DNA of 64,000 nt from SVFI01 sp045643145 (GTDB lineage Bacteria; Bacillota; Clostridia; Lachnospirales; Lachnospiraceae), in contig JAZUKG010000232.1 in the NCBI GenBank assembly GCA_045643145.1, positions 57,505 to 121,504 of the forward strand, in the 5' to 3' direction. The notes under the pieces are model-generated. The model was given only the letters and a program-made list of their open reading frames with translations, made no database searches and had not been told where the DNA came from. Positions 17,846-27,391 of the stretch are shown piece by piece (within the stretch, counting starts at the first letter, position 1; each line of letters starts with the position of its first letter). Made by a program: the position numbers and the translations under genes.

Positions 17846-18700
17846 ATGGCAAATTTAGGAAATCCTCAAAATACCATTGAAATACTTCAAAAATATCACT
17901 TTAACTTTCAAAAGAAATTTGGACAGAATTTTTTAATTGATACTCATGTACTGGACAAGATTATTGATTCGGCTGAGATTACAAAAGATGACTGTGTTTT
18001 GGAAATCGGTCCCGGTATCGGTACTATGACACAGTACCTGGCAGAAAATGCCAGAGAAGTCATTGCAGTTGAAATTGATAAAAACCTGATTCCTATTTTA
18101 GGTGATACTTTATCTTCTTATGATAATGTGACTATTATTAATGAAGATATTCTCAAGGTGGATATTGCAAAGCTTGCAAAAGAAAAAAATGACAATAAAC
18201 CGATCAAGGTTGTTGCCAATCTTCCTTATTATATTACGACTCCGATCATCATGGGACTTTTTGAAAGTCATGTACCGCTTGACAGTATTACTATTATGGT
18301 ACAAAAGGAAGTAGCAGATCGAATGAAAACAGGACCAGGCAGTAAAGACTATGGTGCTCTTTCTTTGGCAGTTCAGTATTATGCAAAGCCGGAAATTGTT
18401 GCGAATGTACCGCCAAACTGTTTTATGCCAAGACCAAATGTCGGTTCTGCAGTGATTAAACTCACCAGATATGAAAAACCGCCTGTTGATGTCAAAAATG
18501 AGCATTATATGTTTTCTTTGATTCGTGCCAGCTTTAATCAGCGAAGAAAAACTTTAGTTAACGGATTAACAAATGGAGGAGTTGCCACCAAAGAAGAGGT
18601 TTTAAATACTTTAGAAAAGATGAATCTGCCTGCTACAATTCGCGGAGAAGCCCTAAATTTGGAACAGTTTGCAAATCTTTCGAATTTATTAAGAGATTAA
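17846..18700 (+). CDS. rsmA: 16S rRNA (adenine1518/1519-N6) dimethyltransferase
   Basis: This 284-residue SAM-dependent enzyme (KsgA) dimethylates two adjacent adenines in the 3' hairpin of 16S rRNA during small-subunit maturation. Motif I LEIGPGIGTMTQ and the catalytic motif IV NLPYYITTP are present, and a C-terminal helical domain follows. AAAGGAG sits seven bases before ATG 17846, so I start there and not at the upstream in-frame codon at 17813. It follows tatD closely. A perfect 8-bp stem TATTTTAC/GTAAAATA (18711-18733) lies after the stop but lacks a U-tract. Confidence 0.95.
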   Translation: MANLGNPQNTIEILQKYHFNFQKKFGQNFLIDTHVLDKIIDSAEITKDDCVLEIGPGIGTMTQYLAENAREVIAVEIDKNLIPILGDTLSSYDNVTIINEDILKVDIAKLAKEKNDNKPIKVVANLPYYITTPIIMGLFESHVPLDSITIMVQKEVADRMKTGPGSKDYGALSLAVQYYAKPEIVANVPPNCFMPRPNVGSAVIKLTRYEKPPVDVKNEHYMFSLIRASFNQRRKTLVNGLTNGGVATKEEVLNTLEKMNLPATIRGEALNLEQFANLSNLLRD

Positions 18701-18788
18701 AGATTGCTTTTATTTTACTAATTTTGTAAAATAATCACGATACTATGCTTTTTTATCAAGGATAAAAGGGTAGGTTATAACATTTTCA

Positions 18789-18804
18789 TTCAGTGTATAC
18801 TGAA
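18789..18804. promoter_or_regulatory. Palindrome upstream of the FN3 gene
   Basis: TTCAGT-GTAT-ACTGAA is a perfect 6-bp inverted repeat 20 bases before the start codon. It contains TATACT, which could be a -10 box, though no good -35 is seen. It could be an operator or an mRNA hairpin. Confidence 0.35.
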
Positions 18805-18823
18805 AAATAAAAGGGAGGACAAA

Positions 18824-20104
18824 ATGAAAACAAAGAGAAACTTATTAACAAAGCTTAGCCTCTTTGCAATGGCTCTCGTTTGTTCCATCGGTTTGATGGG
18901 AAAAGTAGATGCTTTTGCATTGTCGGCTCCAACTAATGTAGCACAGGTTGTTACCGATCAGAGTGATACACATATTCAGGTAGCATACACTACACCAAGC
19001 AGCTATGTATATATTCGTTATGTAGAAGCTGCTTATTACAGAGGAGATGCTTCTACTGCTTGGAATTATACCAGTAATGATGGTGCTCAGTATTCTTATA
19101 CCAGTGATACTGAAACTATTTTCGGATTAAAAGCCGGTACTACATATATTGTAGAAGTAGGTAGTGCTTCATCCAGAAGTACAAATGCAAATGCAGCTGT
19201 TTACTGTGCTCCAATTGAAGCAAATACAGCTCCTGATTATATTACATCACTTACTCAGACAAATGCGACATTAGATAATGTAACTGTAACATGGCCTGCA
19301 GTATATGGTGCAACAGGATATACAGTTTACCGTGCAACAGAAGCAATTTACAGCGACGAATCAAAGCTTCAGAAAATCGGAAATGTAGCTACAAATTCTG
19401 CTACAGTTGCAGGTTTTGGCAGAAATACATGTCCTTATGTTTATGTTATTCCATACAGAACATCAGCTAAGAATCCAACACCTATTTATGCTGATTCTTA
19501 CAGATATGTTCAGTGTGCTACATTACCTACAGCACCAACAAATATCAGACCTACTTACAGATCTTCATCATTAAAGCAGATTGGATTTTCTTATGATATT
19601 TCTGCTTGTAAAACAAATATGGATGGAGCTGAAGTATTAATTACAAATGCTTCCGGTAAGAAAATTGCTTCCGGTGATGCTAGTGTATATGCTTCAATTA
19701 ACTACATTAAAAATGCGAAATTATTCAAACAGCCATTTAAATATCAGGTAAGAGCTTACTTCAAGCTGACAAACGGTACAAAACTTTACGGACCATGGTC
19801 AGCAGCAAAGGTTTTCATTCCTGATGCAAAAGCTAAACAGATTAAACGATCATATTACGCTTCAAGCGGAACACTTACATTTGAAAAAATCAAAGGTGCA
19901 ACAAGCTATACTGTATATCACAGTACAAACGGAAAGAAATGGAAAGTTGTTGCAAAGAATGTAAAGGGATCAAGTGCTTATGTTCCATACAGCAGAAGTG
20001 CAGCAAAGAACTACTACTATATCAAATCTAACAAAGTTAAATTTGGAAAGAAGAAACTTAGCAGTGTAGCTCCTGGAAAAGCAGTTAGCTTCTACTACGT
20101 ATAA
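18824..20104 (+). CDS. Secreted fibronectin type III-like protein
   Basis: This 426-residue protein has a clear signal peptide (basic KTKRN, hydrophobic core, cleavage likely after VDAFA near residue 32). The mature part reads as three or four FN3-like beta domains, with typical starts such as LSAPTNVAQVV, APDYITSLTQTNATL and LPTAPTNIRPTYRSSS, and many aromatic YVxxR-type strands. No catalytic motif or cell-wall anchor is seen. The C-terminus is basic and Tyr-rich, perhaps wall-binding. GGGAGG precedes the ATG, and a 6-bp palindrome (18789-18804) sits just upstream. A terminator follows. Its role is unknown. Confidence 0.7.
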   Translation: MKTKRNLLTKLSLFAMALVCSIGLMGKVDAFALSAPTNVAQVVTDQSDTHIQVAYTTPSSYVYIRYVEAAYYRGDASTAWNYTSNDGAQYSYTSDTETIFGLKAGTTYIVEVGSASSRSTNANAAVYCAPIEANTAPDYITSLTQTNATLDNVTVTWPAVYGATGYTVYRATEAIYSDESKLQKIGNVATNSATVAGFGRNTCPYVYVIPYRTSAKNPTPIYADSYRYVQCATLPTAPTNIRPTYRSSSLKQIGFSYDISACKTNMDGAEVLITNASGKKIASGDASVYASINYIKNAKLFKQPFKYQVRAYFKLTNGTKLYGPWSAAKVFIPDAKAKQIKRSYYASSGTLTFEKIKGATSYTVYHSTNGKKWKVVAKNVKGSSAYVPYSRSAAKNYYYIKSNKVKFGKKKLSSVAPGKAVSFYYV

Positions 20105-20125
20105 TAAAATAAGAAAAGAAATAGA

Positions 20126-20155
20126 AAAGGCGATGCAAATGCATCGCCTTTTTTT
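20126..20155 (+). terminator. Bidirectional terminator between FN3 and antiporter genes
   Basis: A stem of about 12 bp (AAAGGCGATGCA / TGCATCGCCTTT) with a minimal loop is followed by T7 on the plus strand and has an A-rich left flank that gives a T-rich tail on the minus strand. It serves two convergent genes. Confidence 0.85.
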
Positions 20156-20167
20156 ATGTCTGTATTT

Positions 20168-21346
20168 TTAAGCAACCGCTTTATCCTTTGAGAATAAAAT
20201 CTTTAAAATAATCGGTGTAGATATAGAAGATACAATAATCAGCAGAATTACGGATGTAAAATACACCGGTTCAATTAATCCTACAGATAATCCTTTTTGA
20301 GCAACAATCAAGGCTACCTCGCCTCTGGTCATCATTCCTACACCAATCTTTAATGAATCAATCCAGTTAAACTTACAAATCTTTGAAATCAATCCGCAAC
20401 CGATAATCTTTGTAATCAATGCTACAAATACAAATCCGATAGAGAATAATAAAATCGGAATTGTCATCTGTTCAATGTTTGTTTTAAGACCGATTGATGC
20501 AAAGAAAATTGGTCCGAATAACATATAAGAGTTAATATCCATCTTTTCTGCAATGTAATCAGAATCCTGAATACTGCAAAGAATAATTCCTGCAAAATAA
20601 GCACCTGTAATATCTGCAATTCCAAAATACTTTTCTGCGATATAAGCCAGAGCAAAACAATAAGCAAGTCCGGCAATCGGAATTCTTCTGGTATGCGGAT
20701 AACGCTTATCTACCTTTTTAAATATTTTATAACTGATATAACCTATTACTACAGATAATACAAAGAATAAAATTGTACTAATCACAACTTTTCCAGGATT
20801 GGAATCCGGATTTTTAAATCCGATTACAAAGGTAAGTACCATAATACCGATAATATCATCGATAATAGCAGCACTTAAAACCGTCGTTCCAACCTTTGTC
20901 TTTAACTTACCCATTTCCTTTAGAGACGATACGGTAATACTTACTGATGTTGCCGTCATAATCGTTCCTATAAATACAGCCTTATAAAAACTTTCTGATC
21001 CCCAAGGAGCAGCTCCATAATATGCCATATAAAAAAGTGCTCCGCCGATAAGCGGTACAAATACACCACAACAGGCAATTAAAAATGCAATCGGTCCGGT
21101 TTTCAAAAGTTCCTTAAGGTCAGTACCAAGTCCGGCACTAAACATTAAGAGTACGACTCCGACCTCAGCCATTTTCAGGATAAAATCAGTTTGATCTACA
21201 ATAGCCAACATACTTGGTCCTATTAATAATCCTGCAATGATTTCACCAACTACCTGAGGAGCTTTACACTTTCGGGCTAAAATTCCAAAAAATTTAGCAG
21301 CAATAATAATAATTGCTAAATCACGAAACACACTATATGCTTCCAT
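20168..21346 (-). CDS. CPA2-family cation:proton antiporter
   Basis: This 392-residue protein has about twelve to thirteen membrane helices and no cytosolic RCK/TrkA domain. The pattern LIGPSMLAIVD near residue 45, LLMFSAGLGTDLKELL near 75 and the helix AAIIDDIIGIMVL with the paired Asp-Asp mark the monovalent cation:proton antiporter-2 family (KefB/NapA-like Na+ or K+/H+ exchange). The ion cannot be read from sequence. GAGGTG precedes the ATG. It has its own consensus promoter and convergent terminator, so it is monocistronic. Confidence 0.88.
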   Translation of the reverse strand: MEAYSVFRDLAIIIIAAKFFGILARKCKAPQVVGEIIAGLLIGPSMLAIVDQTDFILKMAEVGVVLLMFSAGLGTDLKELLKTGPIAFLIACCGVFVPLIGGALFYMAYYGAAPWGSESFYKAVFIGTIMTATSVSITVSSLKEMGKLKTKVGTTVLSAAIIDDIIGIMVLTFVIGFKNPDSNPGKVVISTILFFVLSVVIGYISYKIFKKVDKRYPHTRRIPIAGLAYCFALAYIAEKYFGIADITGAYFAGIILCSIQDSDYIAEKMDINSYMLFGPIFFASIGLKTNIEQMTIPILLFSIGFVFVALITKIIGCGLISKICKFNWIDSLKIGVGMMTRGEVALIVAQKGLSVGLIEPVYFTSVILLIIVSSISTPIILKILFSKDKAVA

Positions 21347-21401
21347 TTTTTACACCTCGAATTTCACGTATTATTATATTGTCAATGGTCTACGGTTTCT
21401 T

Positions 21402-21429
21402 ATTTTAGCACAAAAGCACTTTCTGTCAA
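21402..21429 (-). promoter_or_regulatory. Promoter of the antiporter gene
   Basis: On the minus strand TTGACA (21424-21429), 16 bases, TAAAAT (21402-21407), about 55 bases upstream of the start codon. Confidence 0.65.
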
Positions 21430-21450
21430 TTATCTGAAACAAATGAAATA

Positions 21451-21485
21451 AAAAATCTACAGAAATGACGATTTCTGTAGATTTT
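21451..21485 (-). terminator. Terminator of the dnaN-gyrA operon
   Basis: A 15-bp near-perfect stem (AAAATCTACAGAAAT / ATTTCTGTAGATTTT) with loop GACG is followed on the minus strand by TTTTTTATTTC. It lies 41 bases past the gyrA stop. Confidence 0.92.
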
Positions 21486-21525
21486 TCTCTCTTTTTTTAT
21501 GAAATTATCAATATAAAATTTCTGT

Positions 21526-24108
21526 TTATTCTTCTGTATCCTCTGATATTTCCTGATTCATATCAGTCTCTGAAATAATTTCACCATCCACGATGTTTTC
21601 TGAATCTTCCAAATCTTCTACATCATCCAGTTCAACATTTCCGTCTGAAACCTTTTCACGTACCTTTGCAATTTTTGCAACTGTAACATTTTCACTCAAG
21701 TTAATCATCTTGACACCGGAGGTAATTCTTCCGAGTGTAGATACATCTTCCATACGAAGCTGAATAATAATTCCTTCGTTGGTAATCATCATGATTTCAT
21801 GATCATCATTTACAGCCTTAACACCTACAACATCACCGGTCTTTTCGGTAATCTTGTAGCATTTTACTCCCTTACCACCACGTTTTTGTACCGTGAATTC
21901 CTGAAGATAAGTTCTCTTTCCGAGACCCTTTTCAGAAACGATAAGTAAGCTGTCTCCCTGATGATCAAGCTGCATACCAATGATAGCATCCTGATCTGAT
22001 AAATTCATACCTATAACACCCATTGAGGATCTTCCGGTATTTCTGACATCTGTTTCTTTGAATCTGATACACATACCCTGTTTTGTAACCAGGAATATTT
22101 CTGTTTCTTTATCTGTCAGTTTTACTTCAATTAATTCATCATCATCTCTTAAATTAATTGCAGCAAGTCCGTTCTTACGAATATTATTAAACTCTGAAAT
22201 ACCTGTCTTTTTAACGATACCGTTCTTTGTTACCATAAACAGGTTCTTTGAACTGATATCCTGATCATCCGGAATCGGAATAATCGCACTTATCTTTTCA
22301 CCCGGATTTAACTGAAGTAAATTGATAATTGCAGTTCCTCTGGCAGTTCTTCCTGCTTCCGGAATTTCATATGCTTTCAGTCTGTATACACGGCCAAAGT
22401 TTGTAAAGAACATAATATAATAATGTGTATGCATCATCAAAAGATCTTCAATATAATCATCTTCGATGGTCTGCATTCCCTTAATTCCCTTGCCGCCACG
22501 GTTCTGAGCCTTAAAATTATCTACTGTCATTCTCTTGATATAACCTAAAGAAGTCATAGCAATTACAGTATTTTGTCTAGGAATCATATCTTCCATAGAG
22601 ATATCAAATTCGTCAAATCCAATCTTTGAACGTCTGTCATCTCCAAACTTGTCTGAAATTGTTTTGATTTCTGTACGAATTACACCGAGAAGAATCTTTT
22701 CATCTCCCAAAATTGCCTTTAATTCTGCAATTCTCTTTAATAATTCTGCATGCTCATTTTCAAGCTTTTCTCTTTCCAAGCCTGTCAAAGCACGAAGTCT
22801 CATATCTACAATCGCCTGTGCCTGTGCTTCTGACAATGCAAAACGATCAATTAAGTTTTGCTTTGCAACCTGAGTATTTTCAGAAGCTCTGATGATTTTA
22901 ATAACTTCATCAATATGATCAAGAGCGATTAATAATCCCTGTAAAATATGATCTCTTTCTTCTGCTTTATTTAAATCATATTTTGTTCTTCTGGTAACGA
23001 CTTCTTTTTGATGCTCCAAATATAAATTCAGCATCTGTAACAGATTCAATACCTTTGGCTCATTATTTACCAGTGCCAGCATAATCACACCAAAAGTATC
23101 CTGCATCTGAGTATGCTTATAAAGCTGATTTAAAATAATATTCGGATTTACATCCTTACGAAGTTCAATAACTACTCTGGTACCTTCTCTGTTTGATTCA
23201 TCTCTTAAATCTGTGATACCATCAATCTTTTTCAGCTTAACAAGTTCTGCAATCTTAATTAAAAGATTTGCTTTATTTACCATATAAGGAAGCTCGGTAG
23301 CAACAATTCTGTTTTTACCGTTTGGCATTGTTTCAATATTGGTTACGGCACGAACCCTTACCTTACCTCTACCTGTTCTGTATGCTTCTTCGCATCCTTT
23401 TGTACCTAAAATAAGACCACCGGTCGGAAAATCAGGAGCTTTTACAATATTCAAAAGCTCTTCAATTTCTGTTTCCCTGTCTTCTAATACACGATTATCA
23501 ATAATCTTAACAACACCGTCTACTACTTCTCTTAAATTATGAGGCGGAATATTGGTAGCCATACCTACCGCAATACCGGTAGTTCCGTTTACCAAAAGAT
23601 TTGGATATCTGCTTGGAAGTACAACCGGTTCTTTTTCTGTTTCATCAAAGTTTGGAATAAAATCTACAGTATCTTTATTGATATCAGCCAGAAGCTCCAT
23701 AGAAATTTTTGAAAGTCTTGCTTCTGTATATCGCATGGCAGCTGCACCGTCACCATCTTCTGAACCGAAGTTTCCGTGACCGTCTACCAAAGGATATCTG
23801 GTTGACCATTCCTGAGCCATATTTACCAAAGCACCATAAATTGAACTGTCACCATGTGGATGGTATTTACCCATGGTATCACCAACGATACGGGCGCTCT
23901 TACGATGTGGCTTATCCGGACCGTTATTTAATTCAATCATGGAAAACAGTACACGTCTTTGTACCGGCTTTAAGCCATCTCTTACATCCGGAAGCGCACG
24001 AGATGCAATAACACTCATGGCATAATCGATATAAGAATTTTCCATGGTCTTCTTCAGGTCGACATTTTTTACTTTATCAAATACATTATCCGGCATATTT
24101 GTATCCAT
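21526..24108 (-). CDS. gyrA: DNA gyrase subunit A
   Basis: This 860-residue subunit of the type II topoisomerase breaks and rejoins DNA and, with GyrB, introduces negative supercoils. The N-terminal breakage-reunion domain contains the catalytic Tyr in AAMRYTEARLS. The C-terminal domain has repeated GyrA-box-like blades, including RGGKGIKGMQ and KRGGKGVKCYK. The last 50 residues are an acidic tail. In the quinolone-binding helix the segment GDSSIYGALV has Ser at the E. coli 83 position and Gly at the 87 position. It follows gyrB by ten bases. Confidence 0.98.
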   Translation of the reverse strand: MDTNMPDNVFDKVKNVDLKKTMENSYIDYAMSVIASRALPDVRDGLKPVQRRVLFSMIELNNGPDKPHRKSARIVGDTMGKYHPHGDSSIYGALVNMAQEWSTRYPLVDGHGNFGSEDGDGAAAMRYTEARLSKISMELLADINKDTVDFIPNFDETEKEPVVLPSRYPNLLVNGTTGIAVGMATNIPPHNLREVVDGVVKIIDNRVLEDRETEIEELLNIVKAPDFPTGGLILGTKGCEEAYRTGRGKVRVRAVTNIETMPNGKNRIVATELPYMVNKANLLIKIAELVKLKKIDGITDLRDESNREGTRVVIELRKDVNPNIILNQLYKHTQMQDTFGVIMLALVNNEPKVLNLLQMLNLYLEHQKEVVTRRTKYDLNKAEERDHILQGLLIALDHIDEVIKIIRASENTQVAKQNLIDRFALSEAQAQAIVDMRLRALTGLEREKLENEHAELLKRIAELKAILGDEKILLGVIRTEIKTISDKFGDDRRSKIGFDEFDISMEDMIPRQNTVIAMTSLGYIKRMTVDNFKAQNRGGKGIKGMQTIEDDYIEDLLMMHTHYYIMFFTNFGRVYRLKAYEIPEAGRTARGTAIINLLQLNPGEKISAIIPIPDDQDISSKNLFMVTKNGIVKKTGISEFNNIRKNGLAAINLRDDDELIEVKLTDKETEIFLVTKQGMCIRFKETDVRNTGRSSMGVIGMNLSDQDAIIGMQLDHQGDSLLIVSEKGLGKRTYLQEFTVQKRGGKGVKCYKITEKTGDVVGVKAVNDDHEIMMITNEGIIIQLRMEDVSTLGRITSGVKMINLSENVTVAKIAKVREKVSDGNVELDDVEDLEDSENIVDGEIISETDMNQEISEDTEE

Positions 24109-24118
24109 TTAATTTCTC

Positions 24119-26032
24119 CTAAATATCAAGATTCTTAACAAATTGCGCATTTTCTTCAATGAAGAGTCTTCTGGGTTCTACTTTATCACCCATTAATGTA
24201 GTAAAGGTTAAATCTACTTCTGATTCTGCCTCTTCATCCATACAAACCTTTAACAAAATTCTGTTTTCAGGATCCATGGTTGTTTCCCAAAGCTGTTCCG
24301 CATCCATTTCTCCAAGACCTTTATAACGCTGAATTCTGTTATTCTGATCTCTACCAACTTCTTTTAAAATATTATCAAGCTCATCATCACTGTAAGCATA
24401 CCAAACCTTTTTATTTTTCTCGAGTTTGTATAAAGGCGGCTGAGCCAAATATACATATCCCTGTTTGATAAGCTCCGGCATAAAACGATAAATAAAGGTA
24501 AGCATTAAAGTTGAAATATGAGCTCCGTCTACGTCGGCATCGGTCATAATAATAATTTTATGATATCTCAGTTTTGAAATATCAAAATCATCATGAATAC
24601 CTGTTCCGAATGCTGTAATCATTGCCTTAATTTCTGCATTGGAATAAATTTTGTCAAGTCTGGCTTTTTCTACATTTAATATCTTTCCGCGAAGCGGTAA
24701 AATTGCCTGAGTTGCACGGTTTCTGGCTTTTTTCGCACTACCACCGGCTGAATCTCCCTCGACTATGTAAATTTCACAGTTTTCCGGATTTTTATCAGAA
24801 CAATCCGCCAATTTACCAGGAAGAGCCAAACTATCAAGAGCAGTTTTTCTTCTGGTTAAATCTCTGGCTTTTCTCGCTGCATCTCTGGCACGCTGTGCCA
24901 AAATTGATTTTTCACAAATAATCTTTGCTACCGTAGGATTTTGTTCAAGGAAATAAGTAAGCTGTTCACTTACAATACTATCAACTGCTCCTCTGGCTTC
25001 TGAATTACCAAGCTTTTGTTTTGTCTGACCTTCAAACTGAGGATCTTCAATCTTGATTGAAACAATTGCTGTTAAACCCTCTCTGATATCTTCACCGGAA
25101 AGATTAGATTCACTTTCCTTTAAAAGCTTATTGCTTCTCGCATAATCATTAAAGGTTTTGGTAAGAGCATTTCTGTAACCGGCAAGATGAGTACCACCCT
25201 CCGGTGTATTAATATTATTAACAAAGCTGAATGCTGATTCGTTATAAGAATCATTATGCTGCATTGCAACTTCTACATATACTCCGTCTTTACTTCCTTC
25301 AAAATACAATACATCATTGTATAATGGAGTTTTGCTGGAATTAAGATAAGATACAAATTCCTTGATTCCGCCTTCATAGTGGAATACCTTATGATAATTT
25401 TCTTCTCTTAAATCGGTTAAAACAATTTTTAAATTTTTGGTAAGGAAAGCCATTTCACGAAGTCTCTGTTTTAAAATATCATGATCATAAACAGTTTCTT
25501 CAAAAATGGTATCATCCGGCATAAATGTTACCTTTGTACCGGTTTTTTCCATTTCACATTCACCAATCACTTTTAACGGATAGCAAACATGACCTCTTTC
25601 ATAACGCTGTTTATAAATCTTTCCTTCATTAAAAATTTCTACTTCCAAATAATTGGACAAAGCATTTACAACAGAAGCACCAACTCCGTGAAGTCCGCCG
25701 GATACTTTGTATCCTCCACCGCCAAACTTTCCGCCGGCATGTAAAATAGTAAATACTACTTCAACAGCAGGAATTCCTGCTTTTTTATTGATACCTACCG
25801 GAATACCACGTCCATTATCTATTACTGTAATAGAATTATCCTCATTAATGAAAACCTGAATTTCTGTACAATATCCTGCCAATGCTTCATCTACGGAATT
25901 ATCTACAATTTCATACACCAAATGATGAAGTCCTCTGATGGAAGTACTACCAATATACATACCGGGTCTTTTACGTACTGCTTCCAGTCCCTCTAAAATC
26001 TGTATATTGTCTGCACCGTAATTTTCACTCAT
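24119..26032 (-). CDS. gyrB: DNA gyrase subunit B
   Basis: This 637-residue ATPase subunit of gyrase has a GHKL ATP-binding domain with EIVDNSVDEALAG, DNGRGIPVG and GLHGVGASVVNALS, then a transducer domain, and a TOPRIM domain with YIVEGDSAGG and MTDADVDGAHI. Length is typical of Firmicutes GyrB. It sits in the standard recF-gyrB-gyrA order and shares the operon promoter upstream of dnaN. Nothing unusual is seen. Confidence 0.98.
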   Translation of the reverse strand: MSENYGADNIQILEGLEAVRKRPGMYIGSTSIRGLHHLVYEIVDNSVDEALAGYCTEIQVFINEDNSITVIDNGRGIPVGINKKAGIPAVEVVFTILHAGGKFGGGGYKVSGGLHGVGASVVNALSNYLEVEIFNEGKIYKQRYERGHVCYPLKVIGECEMEKTGTKVTFMPDDTIFEETVYDHDILKQRLREMAFLTKNLKIVLTDLREENYHKVFHYEGGIKEFVSYLNSSKTPLYNDVLYFEGSKDGVYVEVAMQHNDSYNESAFSFVNNINTPEGGTHLAGYRNALTKTFNDYARSNKLLKESESNLSGEDIREGLTAIVSIKIEDPQFEGQTKQKLGNSEARGAVDSIVSEQLTYFLEQNPTVAKIICEKSILAQRARDAARKARDLTRRKTALDSLALPGKLADCSDKNPENCEIYIVEGDSAGGSAKKARNRATQAILPLRGKILNVEKARLDKIYSNAEIKAMITAFGTGIHDDFDISKLRYHKIIIMTDADVDGAHISTLMLTFIYRFMPELIKQGYVYLAQPPLYKLEKNKKVWYAYSDDELDNILKEVGRDQNNRIQRYKGLGEMDAEQLWETTMDPENRILLKVCMDEEAESEVDLTFTTLMGDKVEPRRLFIEENAQFVKNLDI

Positions 26033-26064
26033 GAAATGCCTCCTATACTTTTTACTACAAAAAA

Positions 26065-27150
26065 CTAATTTTCGGATGTTATACTACCATTTGTTACTTT
26101 AAAAATCTTATCAATTTCCAGTCTGTGATTAATAAATTCATCCAGACCTGTACAGGTTATGATGGTCTGAATATCACCTATACTGTTTAACAAATAATTT
26201 TGTCTGTTACTGTCAAGCTCTGACAATACATCATCTAACAATAAAACAGGATTATCTCCCGTCACTTTTTTCATAATTTCAATTTCTGATAATTTGAGAG
26301 AAAGTGCTGCAGTTCTTTGTTGTCCCTGCGAACCGTACTTTCTGATATCTATTCCGTTGATCAAAAAACAAAAATCATCTCTGTGAGGTCCAACCGTAGT
26401 CGATTTCATCCTCATATCCTTATCCTTTGATGACATCAATTTATTTTCAAACTCATCAAAAGATGAATCAGGTTCATACACAATTTTTATATTTTCTTTT
26501 TCTCCGGACAAGCTTTTATGAATGCTTTCTATAATCTCATTCAGCTGACTTACAAATTCTTCTCTTCTTTTTATTATTTTCTTTCCGTAAGTTATCAGCT
26601 GCATATCCCAAACTGACAAAGAGCTTTCAAGGTCTCTGTTCATATAACAGTCCTTTAAAAGCTTGTTTCTCTGATTTAAAATTTTTACATATTGATTTAA
26701 ATCATATAAATAATATTTATCAATCTGACATAATTCCATATCAACAAATCTTCTTCTCTCCGAAGGACCATTCTTTATAATTGATAAATCTTCAGGAGAA
26801 AAAAATACGACATTTAATAATCCCAATAGCTGGGCAGCTTTTTTAAGCTGAGATGAATTAATTGCTATTCCCTTTGATTTGTTTTTACGAAGATGCATGT
26901 CTATTTTATATTCCATGCCGTCTTTATCCAGATATGTACGTATATGAGATTCTTCTTTTCCAAAAAGAATTACTTCTTTATCTTTGCTTCCCTTATGAGA
27001 TTTAGTAGTAGCCGATAAAAAAATAGCTTCTAACACATTTGTTTTTCCCTGAGCATTATCACCATATAAAATATTGGTTCCTTTTTCAAACTCCAGAGAA
27101 AGAGTCTCATAATTTCTGAAATTTTCAAGCTGAATTGATTTAATAATCAC
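26065..27150 (-). CDS. recF: DNA replication and repair protein RecF
   Basis: This 361-residue SMC-like ATPase loads RecA at gapped DNA with RecO and RecR. Visible motifs are Walker A GDNAQGKTN near residue 31, the ABC signature region YGSQGQQRTAALSLKL, and Walker B PVLLLDDVLSELD. It starts with GTG at 27150, supported by AGG seven bases upstream and by the usual MxIKSIQLENFRNY beginning. It follows yaaA by eight bases within the dnaN-gyrA operon. Confidence 0.97.
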   Translation of the reverse strand: MIIKSIQLENFRNYETLSLEFEKGTNILYGDNAQGKTNVLEAIFLSATTKSHKGSKDKEVILFGKEESHIRTYLDKDGMEYKIDMHLRKNKSKGIAINSSQLKKAAQLLGLLNVVFFSPEDLSIIKNGPSERRRFVDMELCQIDKYYLYDLNQYVKILNQRNKLLKDCYMNRDLESSLSVWDMQLITYGKKIIKRREEFVSQLNEIIESIHKSLSGEKENIKIVYEPDSSFDEFENKLMSSKDKDMRMKSTTVGPHRDDFCFLINGIDIRKYGSQGQQRTAALSLKLSEIEIMKKVTGDNPVLLLDDVLSELDSNRQNYLLNSIGDIQTIITCTGLDEFINHRLEIDKIFKVTNGSITSEN

Positions 27151-27158
27151 AATAAAAC

Positions 27159-27368
27159 CTACTTAACTACCTTGTATACAATTCCGTCAACTTCTATTTC
27201 ATCACCGCTGTATACTTTTTTTCCTCTGCGAAGTTCAACTTCTCCGTTATACTTTACTTCACCATCTAAAATCATTAGTTTGGCTTCTAAACCGGAATCT
27301 ACGATTCCGGCAAGTTTCAAAGCCTGTCCTAATTTAATAAAATCATCTTTTATAACAATTGTATTCAT
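27159..27368 (-). CDS. yaaA: S4-domain protein YaaA/RlbA
   Basis: This 69-residue protein is almost entirely one S4 RNA-binding domain (IKLGQALKLAGIVDSGLEAK, with a GEVKYNGEVELRRGKKV turn). Members of this family sit between dnaN and recF across Firmicutes and have been linked to ribosome or RNA binding. The precise role is poorly defined. It follows dnaN by 23 bases. Confidence 0.92.
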   Translation of the reverse strand: MNTIVIKDDFIKLGQALKLAGIVDSGLEAKLMILDGEVKYNGEVELRRGKKVYSGDEIEVDGIVYKVVK

Positions 27369-27391
27369 AAAAATCTTTTTAATATACCTTT

